64,000 nucleotides of DNA from Gautieria morchelliformis (GCA_015179125.1 WHVA01000279.1:83018-147017); one strand, 5' to 3'. Shown: positions 42,002 through 53,805, numbered from the stretch's first letter. Program-made: numbers and translations. Notes: generated from the letters alone by a model not told the origin.

Positions 42002-43085
42002 TGTTATGACCATGCATTCCCGACTTCCGACACTCAGCTTCACTCACATTCTGACCCTCCGATAATTCTGACAATCCCACCCCTTTTTATATCCCTTGTT
42101 CTGTCAACTCTATTACTCGGACCCACCGGACTCAACTCGCAGCACAGCAAGACCATATGTCTGTCCCCCTTTGGAGTCCCATTGTTCCATCGTGTCAGAT
42201 ATGTTTTTCGACCCCTTGTTCTTTTGCCAGTGTTGTTTACTCTACCCTGCACCCCCTTGTTGTTGGGTGCATTTATGCTCCTGCACCAAATCAAGCCAAA
42301 TAAATTCCACCAAGTGTATTTCCTTTCCAATTTGTTTTCAGACTGTTCTTCTATGATCATTTTATTTTTCAGAAGTTTTCTGAAATTTTCTATCAAACAA
42401 GTGTACTTCTATTTTGATTTGTTTGCTTCTTTTTCCCAGCTGGCTCCCTTATGTAATCATTTCGACGCCCGCTCTGCCATGGGCACTAAAAGGCCGGGTG
42501 GAAGTATATGCGCAGTGAGACACATTTCCGACCTCTCTCAGTGACAACTAAATTCACTGAGAGTGGCAAGTAAATTAGCCTTATTTTCTTCGATTTGTTG
42601 ACTGAGAAATCTTGTAGTGAATTGATTTCTAGTCTATTCTTTTGAATAACAAGTCCATCCTACGGCCTATAATTCCTGTCCTCTACACTTGTATTTCTTT
42701 GTTCCAAATTAGTTACTTACCCCGTATGTCTATCCGACTCCCACATCCTCTGGAATTTGCTTAGTACTACCCTGTTACCTGTTGTCTCAGCTCTTTGTAT
42801 AAAAACCCCTCAGGTATGCTCATTATTTGGCAATCAGATAATCGCCTGTGATACATGATTTCCTTCGTTCTATCTCCTGTTCTTAGCACAGCAAGTTTTG
42901 CAAGACCTCTGTCTTTCCGCCTTCTGCCTTCTGACACAACTTCCGACTTCTGCCTACTTTGATACTTTCCAACTTCTGGCTCGCGATCTGAAATACTTAG
43001 GACAATAGTTCATTGGGGGTGCAACACATAAGTTGAACCCCTTGTCCTTTCTAGTTCTGACTTGCAGAAATCTCCATATGTAACA
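42002..43085 (+). repeat. Solo LTR of family D, interrupted by an LTR of family G
   Basis: It begins TGTTATGACC and ends TATGTAACA. The flanks are CCATT (41997-42001) and CCATC (43086-43090), a 5-bp duplication with one change. Without the nested element it is about 650 bp, the size of the LTRs at 43945 and 58604. Confidence 0.85.
42261..42687 (+). repeat. Solo LTR of family G nested in a D LTR
   Basis: This 427-bp LTR starts TGTTGGGTGC and ends CCTCTACA, and is flanked by CTTGT at 42256-42260 and 42688-42692. The hairpin is imperfect in this copy (one arm reads GAGAGTGG). Confidence 0.95.
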
Positions 43086-43189
43086 CCATCCCACCCCGAA
43101 CAATCACACTGATTCACCCCAGCAACCGATCCAGTAGAGCATGTAAGGCGCCCTGACAAAGCACATGGACTCCCACCTAATATTAAACA

Positions 43190-43534
43190 CTGCATACTAT
43201 ACCTAGCAGATGCCTAATACATCAGTGATAATGACACAGACCGAGAGAGAGCAGCCGCCAAGCAGGGCCCACCCACATGAGCGGCAACCCTACTCCATGA
43301 AAATAACTTGTGCAGCTATAGACAGATTACTCAGTGAATGGCAGTTTCACTGTGTATAGTATAAGTACCTATAGACAGATTACTACAAAAAGACTAATGG
43401 TAAGTAATCTATCTATGAACGGAGGGTAATGCTCACCTCAGTGAATGGTAGTTTCACTGAGGTGCAACGGTATTCTAGCAAGGTTTATCTGATATCAGTA
43501 TGGTCCGTGCATTCTCTGCTTACTAACACTAACA
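43190..43534 (-). repeat. LTR (3') of a second Copia-type element, with a perfect hairpin
   Basis: On the minus strand the LTR starts TGTTAGTG at 43534, right after the polypurine tract AAGGGGGAG. The far end is not clear, and 43190 is an estimate. Perfect 12-bp arms at 43434-43445 and 43453-43464 form a hairpin with a 7-nt loop, and a degenerate copy lies at about 43330-43360. The remaining 100 bp up to the D solo LTR hold nothing recognisable. Confidence 0.55.
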
Positions 43535-43541
43535 CTCCCCC

Positions 43542-43740
43542 TTAAGCTGAACACACTTCAATGGAAGTCCGAAGGCAATTGAGCTGTGGAGCTGCCAGAG
43601 CCTTCATGAGCATGTCCGCTGGCATGTCACTGGTAGGACAGTAGTAAATGGATATCAGGCCACACTTTGCCACAGCGCGAATGAAGTGGTATTGGACGTT
43701 GGAGCAGTAGGACCCTGCACAAAGGTGAGTGGCTCGTTCG
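43542..43740 (-). pseudogene. C-terminal end of Copia Pol (RNase H)
   Basis: The minus strand reads NVQYHFIRAVAKCGLISIYY, then CPTSDMPADMLMKALAAPQ and ends LRTSIEVCSA before a TAA (43542-43544). These are the last conserved segments of Copia RNase H (HI-VQYHFIRE...; PT-D-x-ADx-LTK-L). A polypurine tract and LTR follow immediately. Upstream sequence (43741-43944) no longer reads as Copia before it reaches the LTR of family D. Confidence 0.8.
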
Positions 43741-43944
43741 CAGTGGGTGGCCAGAGACAGTAGTGATGATCTAAGCTATGTCACAGTCACTCTATCTACT
43801 GAGCTGCGCTCTCTGGCTCACTCCGCCATACCGGGGCCTGCTACCTGGCCTCTGGTCTACTCTGACCTGGAGCTCCCTGCTCCAGATTCTCCCCCCCTGA
43901 GGAAACACATGTCCTCATGCGTTGTTCTCTCTGCATCCAGTAGT

Positions 43945-44601
43945 TGTTACGACCGACCATTTCCGATTTCCGACCATCAGTTCTGCACACATTCCGCCCC
44001 TCTGATAAGTCCGACATTCTGCCCCTTGTTCTACTCCCTTGTTCTTTCAACTCTATTACTCGGACACTCCGGACCCGCTTCATCGTTCATCAAGATCATA
44101 TATCTGGTCACCCTTGTAGTTCGCTGTCAGATATGTTTTCCGACCCCTTGTTCTTTTGCCATTGTTTTACCTTACCCTGAACCCCCCTTGTAGTCCCATT
44201 GTTCCCAATCAGTTAGTTCCCACGTATGTCTACCCGACTTCCACTCCGCCCAGAATGTGCTTAGTACCATACCATTACCTGTTGTTTCTGCTCTTTGTAT
44301 AAACCCTCTCATGTATGTCTCCGTTTCTGCAATCAGATAATCACCTTTGATACTTGATTTCCTTCGCTCCATCTCCTGTTCTTAGCACAGCGAGTCTAGC
44401 AAAACCTCTGTCTCTCCGCCTTCTGTCTTCCGCCTTCCGCCTCAGTTCTGACTCAGGTTCCGACCAACCCTTAGTTCAATACTTTTCATCTTCCGAGACA
44501 TTTCCGAAATATTTAGGACGATAGTTCATCGGCGGCGCAACCATAAGTTGAAGCCACTGTCCTGTCCAGTTCCGACCTAGCAGAAATCTCAATACGTAAC
44601 A
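43945..44601 (+). repeat. 5' LTR of chromovirus D
   Basis: 657 bp, TGTTACGACC to CGTAACA. It is very similar to the 3' LTR and related to the LTRs nested in the Helitron A units. A TATAAA-like TTGTATAAACC lies near 44296. Confidence 0.95.
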
Positions 44602-44634
44602 GTATTACCTGATTGCCACCCGATAACTATCACT

Positions 44635-46585
44635 ATGCCTCCTCGTACCACAGCTACTTCAACTCGAGCAGGAGCTGTCGAAGCCCTCTCTTATTTTGGC
44701 GACCTTAGATCCGCAGCACCAAGGCACGTGGAACCCTCCAGCAGCTCTCGTGCCGACGATGAGCTTTCCAACACCATTCCGCAACACTTTTAGGAAGTTC
44801 CCGATGACAATCCCGACTATGATGGAAACTCGTCGAGCAGCAGCGGTGAACAAACTGAAGAGGACAGGAATTATAGGCAGTAGGTATGGACTGCTTGCTC
44901 AAAGAATAGACTAGAAATTAATTCACTCTCTCAGTGAATTTAGTTGTCACTGTAAGTATATTATACACTACCTAGAAATTAATTCACTACAGAGGATTTC
45001 TAGGTCAATAAATCGAAAGAACACTAGACTAATTTACTTGCCTCTCTCAGTGAATTTAGTTGTCACTGAGAGAGGGGGAAATCTGTCTCACTGTGCATGT
45101 ACTACTACCCGGCCCTTTAGCGCCGAAGAGCTCGCGCGTCGAAGTCATTTCAGACTCCGCTGGGTGCAGCCGCTTGTGAGAATAGAAATAACAAGATGAA
45201 ATGGAGAGGTAAGGAGTGACTGGAAAATTTCGAAAATAATCAGAGAAATGGGTGCATGGTACAAGAACAATGTGAGAAGAGATTGAAACACCATACAGCA
45301 AATCGAATATATTATGCTTGATTTTGGTGCAGGAGCATAAATGCACCCAACACAAACAGCAGCGTCGTTCCAATGCCCAGCTCCACCACCACCACCTCCA
45401 CCAGGCCCACCTCCCGGCGGCCCTCATGGTGGCCCACCCGGCCATCCCCCAGGCCGTCCTCCTGGCGGTCCTCCACCTCTGATTCCCGCCAACCCAGTTC
45501 CGCCCACGCCAGTCCCGGATCTTGCACAGGCTATAGCCATGCTGGCCGGCCAACTACAGCGCCCTGCCCAAGCTCCACGCCCCAAAACCAAGGTCCGCAA
45601 ACCGGATCAATTCGACGTTTCTGACCCCAAGAAGCTTCAGCCTTTTTTGGTCCAGCTTCAACTCAACTTCCGCGATCATCCCGACGCCTTTCCCGACGAT
45701 GAACCAAAAGTCAACTACGCCCTTTCCTATCTCCGAGGCGCGGCTCTCGACGATTTCGAACCCACCCTCATGGATCTGTTCGCACTCGTCGACTGGGCTG
45801 ACAATTATCACAATTTCGTTTCTGAACTCCGCAGCAACTTCGGACCATTTGATATGGAAGCTGATGTGGAAAATGAACTCGATAAGCTTCATATGAAAGA
45901 CACTCATAAGATAGCTAAATACATTGTCACTTTCCAGCAGCTTGCTCCTCGAGTCCAATGGGGAGAAGCCGCACTCCGACGCAAGTTCTACATGGGCTTG
46001 CCATCCCGGATCAAGGATGAAATTGCCTGCGTCGGAAAACCCGCCACCCTTACCGACCTCCACAACCTAGCCCAATCCATCAATTCGCGCTACTGGGAAA
46101 GACATTCCGAGATCGCTCATGAAACTTCCGCCCAGAGCAAGAACGACAAGTCTTCGGGCAAGAAGTCTGATAAAGACAAGAAGAAGACCAATTCCAGAAA
46201 CAACAATTCCGGAAACAACAACAACAACAACAGTTCCGGCTACAACTGCAGCAACCCGAACAACAACTCCGCACCTCACAACAACCAGGCCTCTGGTTCT
46301 AACACCAACACCGGAAAAGCACTCCGGACCTTTCCGACAAACTTGGGAAGGACGGAAAACTAACCCCTGCAGAACGCCAGGGTCACATGGACAACAACCT
46401 TTGCCTTTTCTGCAGCAAAGGTGGTCACGTCGCTCGCGACTGCACCCAAGCTTCCGCTTCCACTGCTAAAGCCAAGGGCCGTGTGGCGAAGATGGAAGAG
46501 AAATCCGAAGTGGCCCCCACTACGGATGCAAAAAATAGTCAGCAGTCCTCCGGCCTCCGCACGAGCTGAGGGTTGTGTTGACCCC
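44635..46585 (+). pseudogene. Gag of chromovirus D, split by a solo LTR
   Basis: The ATG at 44635 starts MPPRTTATSTRAGAVE; a TAG at 44791 stops it at codon 53. After the nested LTR (44856-45352) the original frame resumes with AASFQCPAPPPPPP and a long Pro/Gly tract, then the gag domain (KPDQFDVSDPKKLQPFLVQL, near residues 80-100 of this part; MKDTHKIAKYIVTFQQLAP). A Lys/Asn/Ser-rich tail follows. The CCHC knuckle CLFCSKGGHVARDC is at about 46402-46443 but in the -1 frame, so an indel lies near 46330-46360. Gag assembles the particle; this copy is broken in three places. Confidence 0.88.
44856..45352 (-). repeat. Solo LTR of family G in chromovirus D gag
   Basis: 497 bp in reverse orientation, flanked by CAAAC at 44851-44855 and 45353-45357. 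The perfect hairpin is present at about 45039-45073. Removing it restores the Gag reading frame. Confidence 0.96.
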
Positions 46586-46927
46586 ATTCGTGCGACAAAT
46601 GAGGTCAAACTCAACGCATCCGCTCTTTCGTCCTCCGACTCCCTCTCATTTCTGCTCACTTCCGACACAATTCCCACCCCTCCGTTTACAGCATTGATCG
46701 ACTCTGGTTTGACTCATTGTTTCCTCGATTCCGACTTTGTTTTGAAGCACAAGCTTCCAACCCGCAACATTCCGACAATTCCGCTCCGCCTTTTCGATGG
46801 GTCATCCAACTCGGCAATTTCTCAAGTCGTGGACCTGTCTATCCATTTCGCTACTGGGGACAACCATGAAGTTACATTTTACGTTACTCCACTAGATGCT
46901 AGCTGTTCTGTTGTACTAGGACACCAT
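46586..46927 (+). pseudogene. N-terminal part of chromovirus D protease, cut by element C
   Basis: The frame encodes FTALIDSGLTHCFLD, with the catalytic Asp-Ser-Gly, then VVDLSIHFATGDNHEV and CSVVLGHH, where it is cut by the LTR of family C at 46928. The continuation HWLTRYNPSINW appears at 53811 on the other side of the nested element. This shows that the insertion split the conserved VLGHHWLTRYNP segment at the end of the protease domain. Confidence 0.9.
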
Positions 46928-47416
46928 TGTCAGGGGACACCCTGTTTTCTATTTCCAGTTCCGACACCACACCCAGTTCCGACTCCATTTCCGACTCCGC
47001 TTCCAATTCCGATTCCATCTCCGCCTCCGCTTTCGGAAATGATTCCACTTCTGGGAGAACTTCCACCAGTTCTCTTCGCCTCGCCAGTTCCACTCCAATT
47101 TCCGACTTCCACTCTCGGAACAGTGTCGGAAATCAAGCAACTCGCGTAATAGGTGGCATCAAGGGTCGATCAAGGGTAAGGGTGGTCAGGGAGATGCAGG
47201 GTTGATGGCGGGTGCCAAGTGTTGTCCCTGGCTGCGCAGCGTAGTATAATACGGGCTCGCTGACATTGGGGTCCTTAGACTTTTCTCTTTGGATTTCCCC
47301 TTGTCAGGTGAGAATCCCCTCTCTTGTATGCTCCGTTCATTTATACATACTTTGGATTTCCCCTTGTCAGTTGTGTGGTAGTGTGACCTCCACAACCAGC
47401 CAGGGTTGCCCTTACA
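46928..47416 (+). repeat. 5' LTR of family C, long form
   Basis: TGTCAGGGGA to GCCCTTACA. It contains a 63-bp segment bounded by two copies of GGATTTCCCCTTGTCAG that is absent from the 3' LTR of the same insertion. Confidence 0.93.
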
Positions 47417-47603
47417 GCAGAAAAGTCTCTCCCCTAGAGGACCGACAGTCGTACTGTGGGTTGCATTCGCCATTGGTGCGTTTGGAATCGGAGACAGCGA
47501 CTCGGAGATCGCGACCTCTTCCGCACACACGGCGTACGACAGCCCCTCTTCTTACGTCGAGCTCCCAACCCCGGAAATCCCGTCCCATATTTCTCCTTCC
47601 GAC

Positions 47604-48775
47604 ATGGATCCGGACGATCGTCTTCGGAATATGGAGGAGGAATTGACGTGGAACCGGATGAAGACCGACACGATTCAAACAGCCTTACAAGCGAGTTTGG
47701 CTAAGTTAGATATTCCACAAAGTGGTGAAAATGAAATGTTGGATGATCCGGATTTCGGAAAAGCGGAAGCAGCGGAAGAGAGGATGTCCGCGAAGTTAGC
47801 AAAGGTCAAACCCACAACTCCGGCGGACTTTGACGGAGATCGGGAGAAGGGATGCGCATTCTTCAACACATGCAGCATCTACTTCGCAATTGTCGGAGAC
47901 CTCTTTCCGAATGACCAGGCTCGGATCCACTGGGAATTGTCCTTTTTCAAGTCGGACCGCGCAGCCCGTTTTGCAAACAAGGTGATCCGACATGAAGCAA
48001 AGGGCAAGGGGAACTACTTCCAGGACTGGGACGCCTTTGAGAAAACATTTTCTGACCAGGTCTGCCCGAAAAACGAGCAGCTCACAGCCCTTACGAAGCT
48101 CGAGGGGACCGGCTGGTACCAGGCCAAGGATCCGGTCGATGACTACATCGATCGCTTCCAGGAGCTCATCAACCTTGCGGAGTATGACGACGACAAGACG
48201 ATTGTCATCAAATTCCAACGAGGACTTGATCCGACACTCCAGAACCAAGTTGCGCTGCTTGGGGATGGAGCTCCGGATTTTGATGACCCGGAAGGGTGGT
48301 ACCAAGCTGCGGAGAGGGTGTCCCAGAACAGGGAAGCAAATGAGGCCTTCGTGGAGACGAGCCGGAACATGACACGCAGTTCCACTCGTCCTACTCCACC
48401 TATGCCAAAACTCAGAAGTGCATTCACTCCCACACAGAAAATATTTCCGACGGTTGCTCCGCCTGCTCCTATTAGGAACCATAGCCCTCCTCCTTCGAAG
48501 AGTGGCCCTGCCCCGATGGATGTTGACCGCATGCGTGGAAAAGGCCACGGAACTATCACCTGCTTCTGATGTCGACAACCAGGCCACTATGCTCTCGGTG
48601 CCCCCAAGCCTTTGACATCCCGCTTATGACCACGGAGGAGAAACTCGAGCTCCTTCCAGAGCTCCTCGCACTCGCGGATATAAGCGGAGTGCCCACTGCG
48701 GAAGCAATTTCCGAAAATGCGGAACATGGTGCATTGGGAGCGGAAGATGCGTCGGATTTTGTGACATGCAGCGGG
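47604..48775 (+). pseudogene. Gag of Gypsy family C (nested copy)
   Basis: Colinear with the intact Gag at 7584-8756, starting MDPDDRLRNMEEEL. It is open to 48569, where TGC TTC TGA replaces the TGC TTC CGA of copy A, ending translation one residue into the zinc knuckle. Downstream, CACGAGTGC of copy A has become CTCGGTGC, an indel that removes the His and Cys of the knuckle. The remaining C-terminal part (48600-48775) is recognisable in another frame. The gag frame also extends upstream to 47406 without a stop, but the conserved start is 47604. Confidence 0.88.
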
Positions 48776-48833
48776 TGAGATGTGTGCCCCTGGTGCCTGT
48801 ACATAACCGGTTTGCCTGTCTTGAAGTAGAGAA

Positions 48834-49528
48834 TGACAATGTGAAAGATTAAGAGTAGCTGATGATGAATTAGATGTAGATTCAGACTTCGGTTTGAAGT
48901 TGAATCGAGTGGAGTTGTAAAAACAGATAGATAGAGTAAACACAAGGTGTGTATGCTCTTCAGTGACAACTACGCAGGTAGATGCATCGCAAGGTACCAA
49001 GTTACTTCAAGAATGTTAGTTCTAATTGACTGAAGAATCTGTGTACACATGCTGAACTATTTAACTAGCTACGAGATGTGCTGCGGCGCGAAGAGTGGAG
49101 GGGGAACACATGGGTCGACTGATGTGTCTGGACTCGGGGATATGGTGGTCCGGGGACAGCGGTAGCTAGAGAATCAATGTATCGAATGGGAAGGGGTGTG
49201 GGTAGTCATATGCATCAGAAATGTTGGTTGTGAATTAGTGAAGGGAATAACATGGAAGATATGTAGATCTGTGGCCCAACGACTAGCTCCTCCGTGGATC
49301 AGCATCCCTCGGGCTCGGGCTGTGACTGTGGTTGAGTGGATCCGCAGGCATTGGGTCAGGGTCGGATCAGTAGAATAGTGGGAATGATATGATATGTTGT
49401 GGGGATGTGTGTGGACTTGGATAGACGTGGGTGGTGCGAGTGGAAGTGTGTATGAGATGCGGGACAGTGTATATGCGGCAGTTCAACAGATTGTGATGGC
49501 AGTGCTAGCTAACAGATTTTTTATGACA
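48834..49528. repeat. Family E LTR-like insertion in Gypsy C
   Basis: Comparison with copy A (near 8812) shows about 700 bp inserted after GTAGAGAATGA. If the ends are TGAC...GACA the block is 48834-49528; if ATGAC at 48833-48837 and 49523-49527 is a target duplication, the element is 48838-49522. It is related to 3044-3745. No coding capacity is seen, so a solo LTR is most likely. Confidence 0.7.
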
Positions 49529-52500
49529 GAAACGCCCCCGCTCCCTCACTTCGTACAGACCCACCGGATAAAGTCACACAAAACCAAATCCGACACCCCG
49601 TCCATCCCGCGTCCGCCCTTGGGAGAGACGCCTCCCGAAGCGCTACGTTGTTGCTTCCACCCCTGGCCCCAATTCACTAGTGATTAAGGTGGAGATCCAG
49701 ACGACAGATACTGCGGAAGTCAAATCCGGACCCGCCCTTGTTGATTGCGGGGCCACTGGTCAGTTCACAGACCGGGACTATGTGGAACGGAACCAACTGA
49801 CCACGCGGAAGTTGCAACGTGCAATCCCGGTGTTCAATGTGGATGGAAGCCCCAATGAGGCAGGGTCCATCACGGAGATAGTAGACACAATTCTCCGCTA
49901 TGATGGGCACACAGAACGCACTTCCTTCGCAGTGACCAGCCTGGGGAAGCAAGACATCATCCTAGGGTTTACCTGGCTCCAGGAGCACAACCCAGAGATC
50001 AATTGGCAGACTCGGAAGGTGCTGATGAGTCGGTGCCCGGCCAAGTGTCACATGTGCCGGTCGGAAGTGCGGAAGGAGCACCAGGAGCAGCGGAAGACCG
50101 AACGGCTCATACAGACATGTCGTTCTGGCCCCCATCCACTGCTTGCAGAAGAAGACTCGGAAGCGGAATTTGAACCGGATCCCACTTCCAATTCCGATTC
50201 CGATTCTGACCCCAACATCATCCAACTTGGCCTGGAAGACACTCTGGCGGAGGGGGAGCGCTTGCTGTACGTAAACCTTCCACCGGAAGTGGAACACATC
50301 TGCGCCACCAGAAATATTTCGCAACACCTTGCTGAAGCCTCCAAGAAGCATGATAAAGCAGAGGTGGAAATTCCGGAGTACCTGCGGGAGTTCGAGGATG
50401 TCTTTGCCTAGGAGTCATTTGATGCCCTGCCTCCACGAAAGCTGTGGGACCATGCCATTGAGTTGGAGCCTGGGTCAAAGCCCACCAACTGCAAGGTCTA
50501 CCCACTGTCACCCAAGGAGCAGGTAGAGCTCGATGCATTCCTTGCGGAAAACCTCTGTACAGGGAGGATCCGCCCCTCCAAGTCACCCATGGCATCTCCG
50601 GTGTTCTTCATCAAGAAGAAGGACGGCTCGCTCAGGCTTGTGCAGGACTACCGGGCCTTGAATGCGATCACGATCAAGAACCGGTACCCCATTCCACTCA
50701 TTTCCGAACTAATCACACAACTCCGCGGGGCGAGGTACTTCACTAAGCTAGATGTCCGCTGGGGCTTCAATAATGTTCGGATCCGGGAGGGAGACGAGTG
50801 GAAGGCCGCATTCCGCACCAACCGAGGACTCTTTGAGCTACAGGTCATGTTCTTTGGCCTCACCAACAGTCCCGCCACATTCCAGACGATGATGAATGAC
50901 ATTTTCCGTGACATGATAGCAGAAGGAGTTGTCTGCGTCTACCTTGATGACATCCTCATCTTCACAAAAACAATGTCGGAACATCGGGAAGTCGTGCGGA
51001 GAGTGCTGGAACGGCTCTGGGAATACAACCTGTGTCTCAAACAGGAAAAGTGCGAATTTGAGCGGACACGGATAGAGTATCTTGGGGTGATTTTGTCGGA
51101 GGGAAAGGTGGAAATGGACCCGGTCAAAGTTTCCGGTGTATCGGATTGGCCTGTGCCGCGGAACAAGAAGGAGGTCCAGTCCTTCATTGGGTTTGTCAAT
51201 TTCTACCGGCGGTTCATCAAGGACTTCTCCTGCCACGCCCGTGCCCTCTTCGACCTCACCAAGAAGGAGGTTGGATGGCGGTGGGGAGAGTCGGAACAGG
51301 CCTCCTTTGACAAACTCAAAGAGCTGATCACTTCTGCCCCAGTCCTGATCTTTCCCGACAACTCTCGCCCTTATCGAGTCGAGGCGGATTCTTCCAACAC
51401 AGCTACCGGAGCGGTCTTGTCGCAACAGTCATCGGAAGATGGTGGGGGGTGGCATCCGATTGCCTTCTTCTCTAAAAGCCTTAGCCTGGTCGAGTGGAAC
51501 TATGAGATCCATGACAAGGAGATGCTGGCAATCATCTGAGCGCTGGAGGAGTGGCGACACTTCCTCGAGGGTGCTCTATGCCCATTTGAGATCTGGACAG
51601 ACCACAAGAACCTCGAGTATTTCCGCACGTCTAAGAAGTTTAACCGACGACAAGCACGGTGGTCCTTACACCTGTCCCGGTTCGACTTCATGCTCCACCA
51701 CCGGCCCGGCCGGACCATGGGCAAGCCCGATGCCCTATCCCGCCATGCGGATCATGAAAGTGGAAGTGGAGACAACGTGGATATGACACTGCTCCGCCCA
51801 AGTCTCTTTGCAATCCGCACCCTAGAGGGAGTGAGTGCAGTTGGGGCGGAAGCGGAAATGCTCTGGGACATCTGGAGGCAGTACCAGAATGGAGAGAAGG
51901 AGGAGTCGGTGGTGAAGGCAGTGGAGGAACTTCGGAAAGGGCACTCACGGTCGGTACGGGCAGCGGAATGGTCGGAACGTGACGGGCTGCTCCACTTCAG
52001 AGGCAAGGTCTACGTTCCAGGTGGGGCGGACCTCCGCCGCCGCATCGTGTCCCAGCACCATGACACACGGGTCGCTGGGCATGCTGGCAGGTGGAAGACG
52101 CTGGAGTTAGTGGCTCGGAATTACTGGTGGCCTCAGATGTCCCGCTACATTGGACAGTACGTGAAGACATGTGACCTTTGTCTCCGAACTCAAGCGCAAC
52201 GACATCCGCCTGTCGGAGAACTTGTTCCGCTCCCGATTCCTGAATCCCACTGGGACACCATCAGTGTCGACTTCATCGTTGAACTCCCAGAGTCTCATGG
52301 CTACGACGCAATCATGAACGTCGTGGATTCGGTAAGCAAGGTGTCCCATTTCATTCCGACGCACACGACGATCACAGCACTCGGAGCGGCCCGCCTGTTC
52401 CTTGCACATGTCTGGAAGTTGCATGGGCTCCCAAAGCAAGTTGTTTCCGACCGAGGTCCGCAGTTTGTTGCAGAACTGACTCGGGAGCTCTACCGCCTGC

Positions 52501-53388
52501 TTGGAATAAAGCTGGCTACCACCACAGCGTACCATCCGCAGGGTGGCGGACAGACGGAACGGGTCAATCAGGAGTTGGAGCAATATCTCCGCCTCTTTGT
52601 CAATGAGAGGCAGGATGACTGGGATGAGTTACTTCCACTGGCAGAATTCCAATACAACAACCATGTACATTCCGCCACACAACAGACTCCCTTCATGCTT
52701 GACTCCGGATGACACCCGCGGATGGGCTTCGACCCACGCCAGGCTGAGTCCCAACTCGATACAGTCAATGAGTTCCGAGACCACATGGACTCCACCCTTT
52801 TGGAAGCCAAGTCGGCCCTTGCGAAGGCCAAGGATGACATGGCAAGGTACTACAACCAACACCGGGTTCCTGCCCCGGAGTACCAAGTTGGAGACAAGGT
52901 GTATCTAGATGCAAGTGACATCCGCACCACACGCCCTTCGCAGAAGCTTGCCCACCGCTACCTTGGGCACTTCACAGTGATGCGGAGGGTTGGACCGAAT
53001 GGATACCGCCTCCGACTTCCGATGTCCATGTCCCGCCTCCACCCCGTCTTCAACGTGGTGAAGTTACTCCCTACGCTTGAGGACCCAATTCCAGGTCGGA
53101 AGGCTCGTCCGCCACCTCAGCCGGAAATTGTAGATGGGGAAGAGCACTATGTGGTGGAACGGATCCTGGACAGCCGGTTTGTGCGAGGACGACTCCAATT
53201 CCTCGTGAAATGGGAAGGGTATGGGTATGAGGAGAATCCGTGGGTCCCGGAGCAAGATGTTTCCGCTCCAGGCAAACTCCGTGAGTTCTATAGGACACAC
53301 CCCGGTGCCCCTTGCCGAATCCGCTCGCTGGCATTTCAATCCCTCGTGTCCCATGCTTCGAGGACGCAGCACGCTAGAGGGGGGGTGA
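49529..53388 (+). pseudogene. Pol of Gypsy family C (nested copy) with chromodomain
   Basis: Domains in order: protease (VDCGATGQFTD near 49745); RT (KLDVRWGFNNV, FGLTNSPATFQ, VYLDDIL near 50940); RNase H (PYRVEADSS, WTDHKNLEYF); integrase with HHDTRVAGH/CDLC and D, D, E in SVDFIVELP, SDRGPQF, GQTERVNQELEQ; then GPY-type region (SRLHPVFNVVKLLP) and a chromodomain (EEHYVVERILDSRF, LQFLVKWEGYGYEENPWVP) at about 53140-53260. Stops interrupt it at 50409 (AAG to TAG), 51537 and 52711 (both CGA to TGA against copy A). The last frame has no stop before the 3' LTR and reads into it to 53630, perhaps through a small indel. Not functional. Confidence 0.9.
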
Positions 53389-53805
53389 TGTCAGGGGACA
53401 CCTTGTTTTCCATTTCCAGTTCCGACACCACACCCAGTTCCGACTCCATTTACGACTCCGCTTCCAATTCCGATTCCATCTCCGCCTCCGCTTTCAGAAA
53501 TGATTCCACTTCTGGGAGAACTTCCATCAGTTCTGTTTGCCTTGCCAGTTCCACTCCAATTTCCGACTTCCACTCTCGGAACAGTGTCAGAAATCAAGCG
53601 ACTCACATAATAGGAGACATCAATGGTTGATCAAGGGTCAGGAGGATGCAGGGTTGATGGCGGGTGCCAAGTGTTGTCCCTGGCTGCACAGCATAGTATA
53701 ATACGGGCTCGCTGACATTGGGGGTCCTTAGACCTTTCTCTTTGGATTTCCCCTTGTCAGTTGTGTGGTAGTGTGATCTCCACAACCAACTAGGGTTTCC
53801 CTTCA
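53389..53805 (+). repeat. 3' LTR of family C, short form
   Basis: TGTCAGGGGA to TTCCCTTCA, lacking the 63-bp segment found in the 5' LTR. The terminal CTTACA of other copies reads CTTCA here. Confidence 0.93.

Larger units (their letters stand above)
46928..53805 (+). mobile_element. Ty3/Gypsy element family C, complete copy, nested in D
   Basis: LTRs of 489 bp (46928-47416) and 417 bp (53389-53805) are flanked by ACCAT at 46923-46927 and 53806-53810. The 6.9-kb unit has gag, protease, RT, RNase H, integrase and a chromodomain, plus a 0.7-kb insertion (LTR family E) near the gag-pol junction. It carries more nonsense codons than copy A at 6971-12047, but it keeps the 3' end that copy A has lost. 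The run of G before the 3' LTR (53378-53385) is the polypurine tract. Confidence 0.95.

Noticed and set aside
41954-42544. 196-codon plus-strand frame with hydrophobic stretches, resembling a membrane protein
   Set aside because: It spans a solo LTR of family D and a nested LTR of family G, both defined by target duplications.
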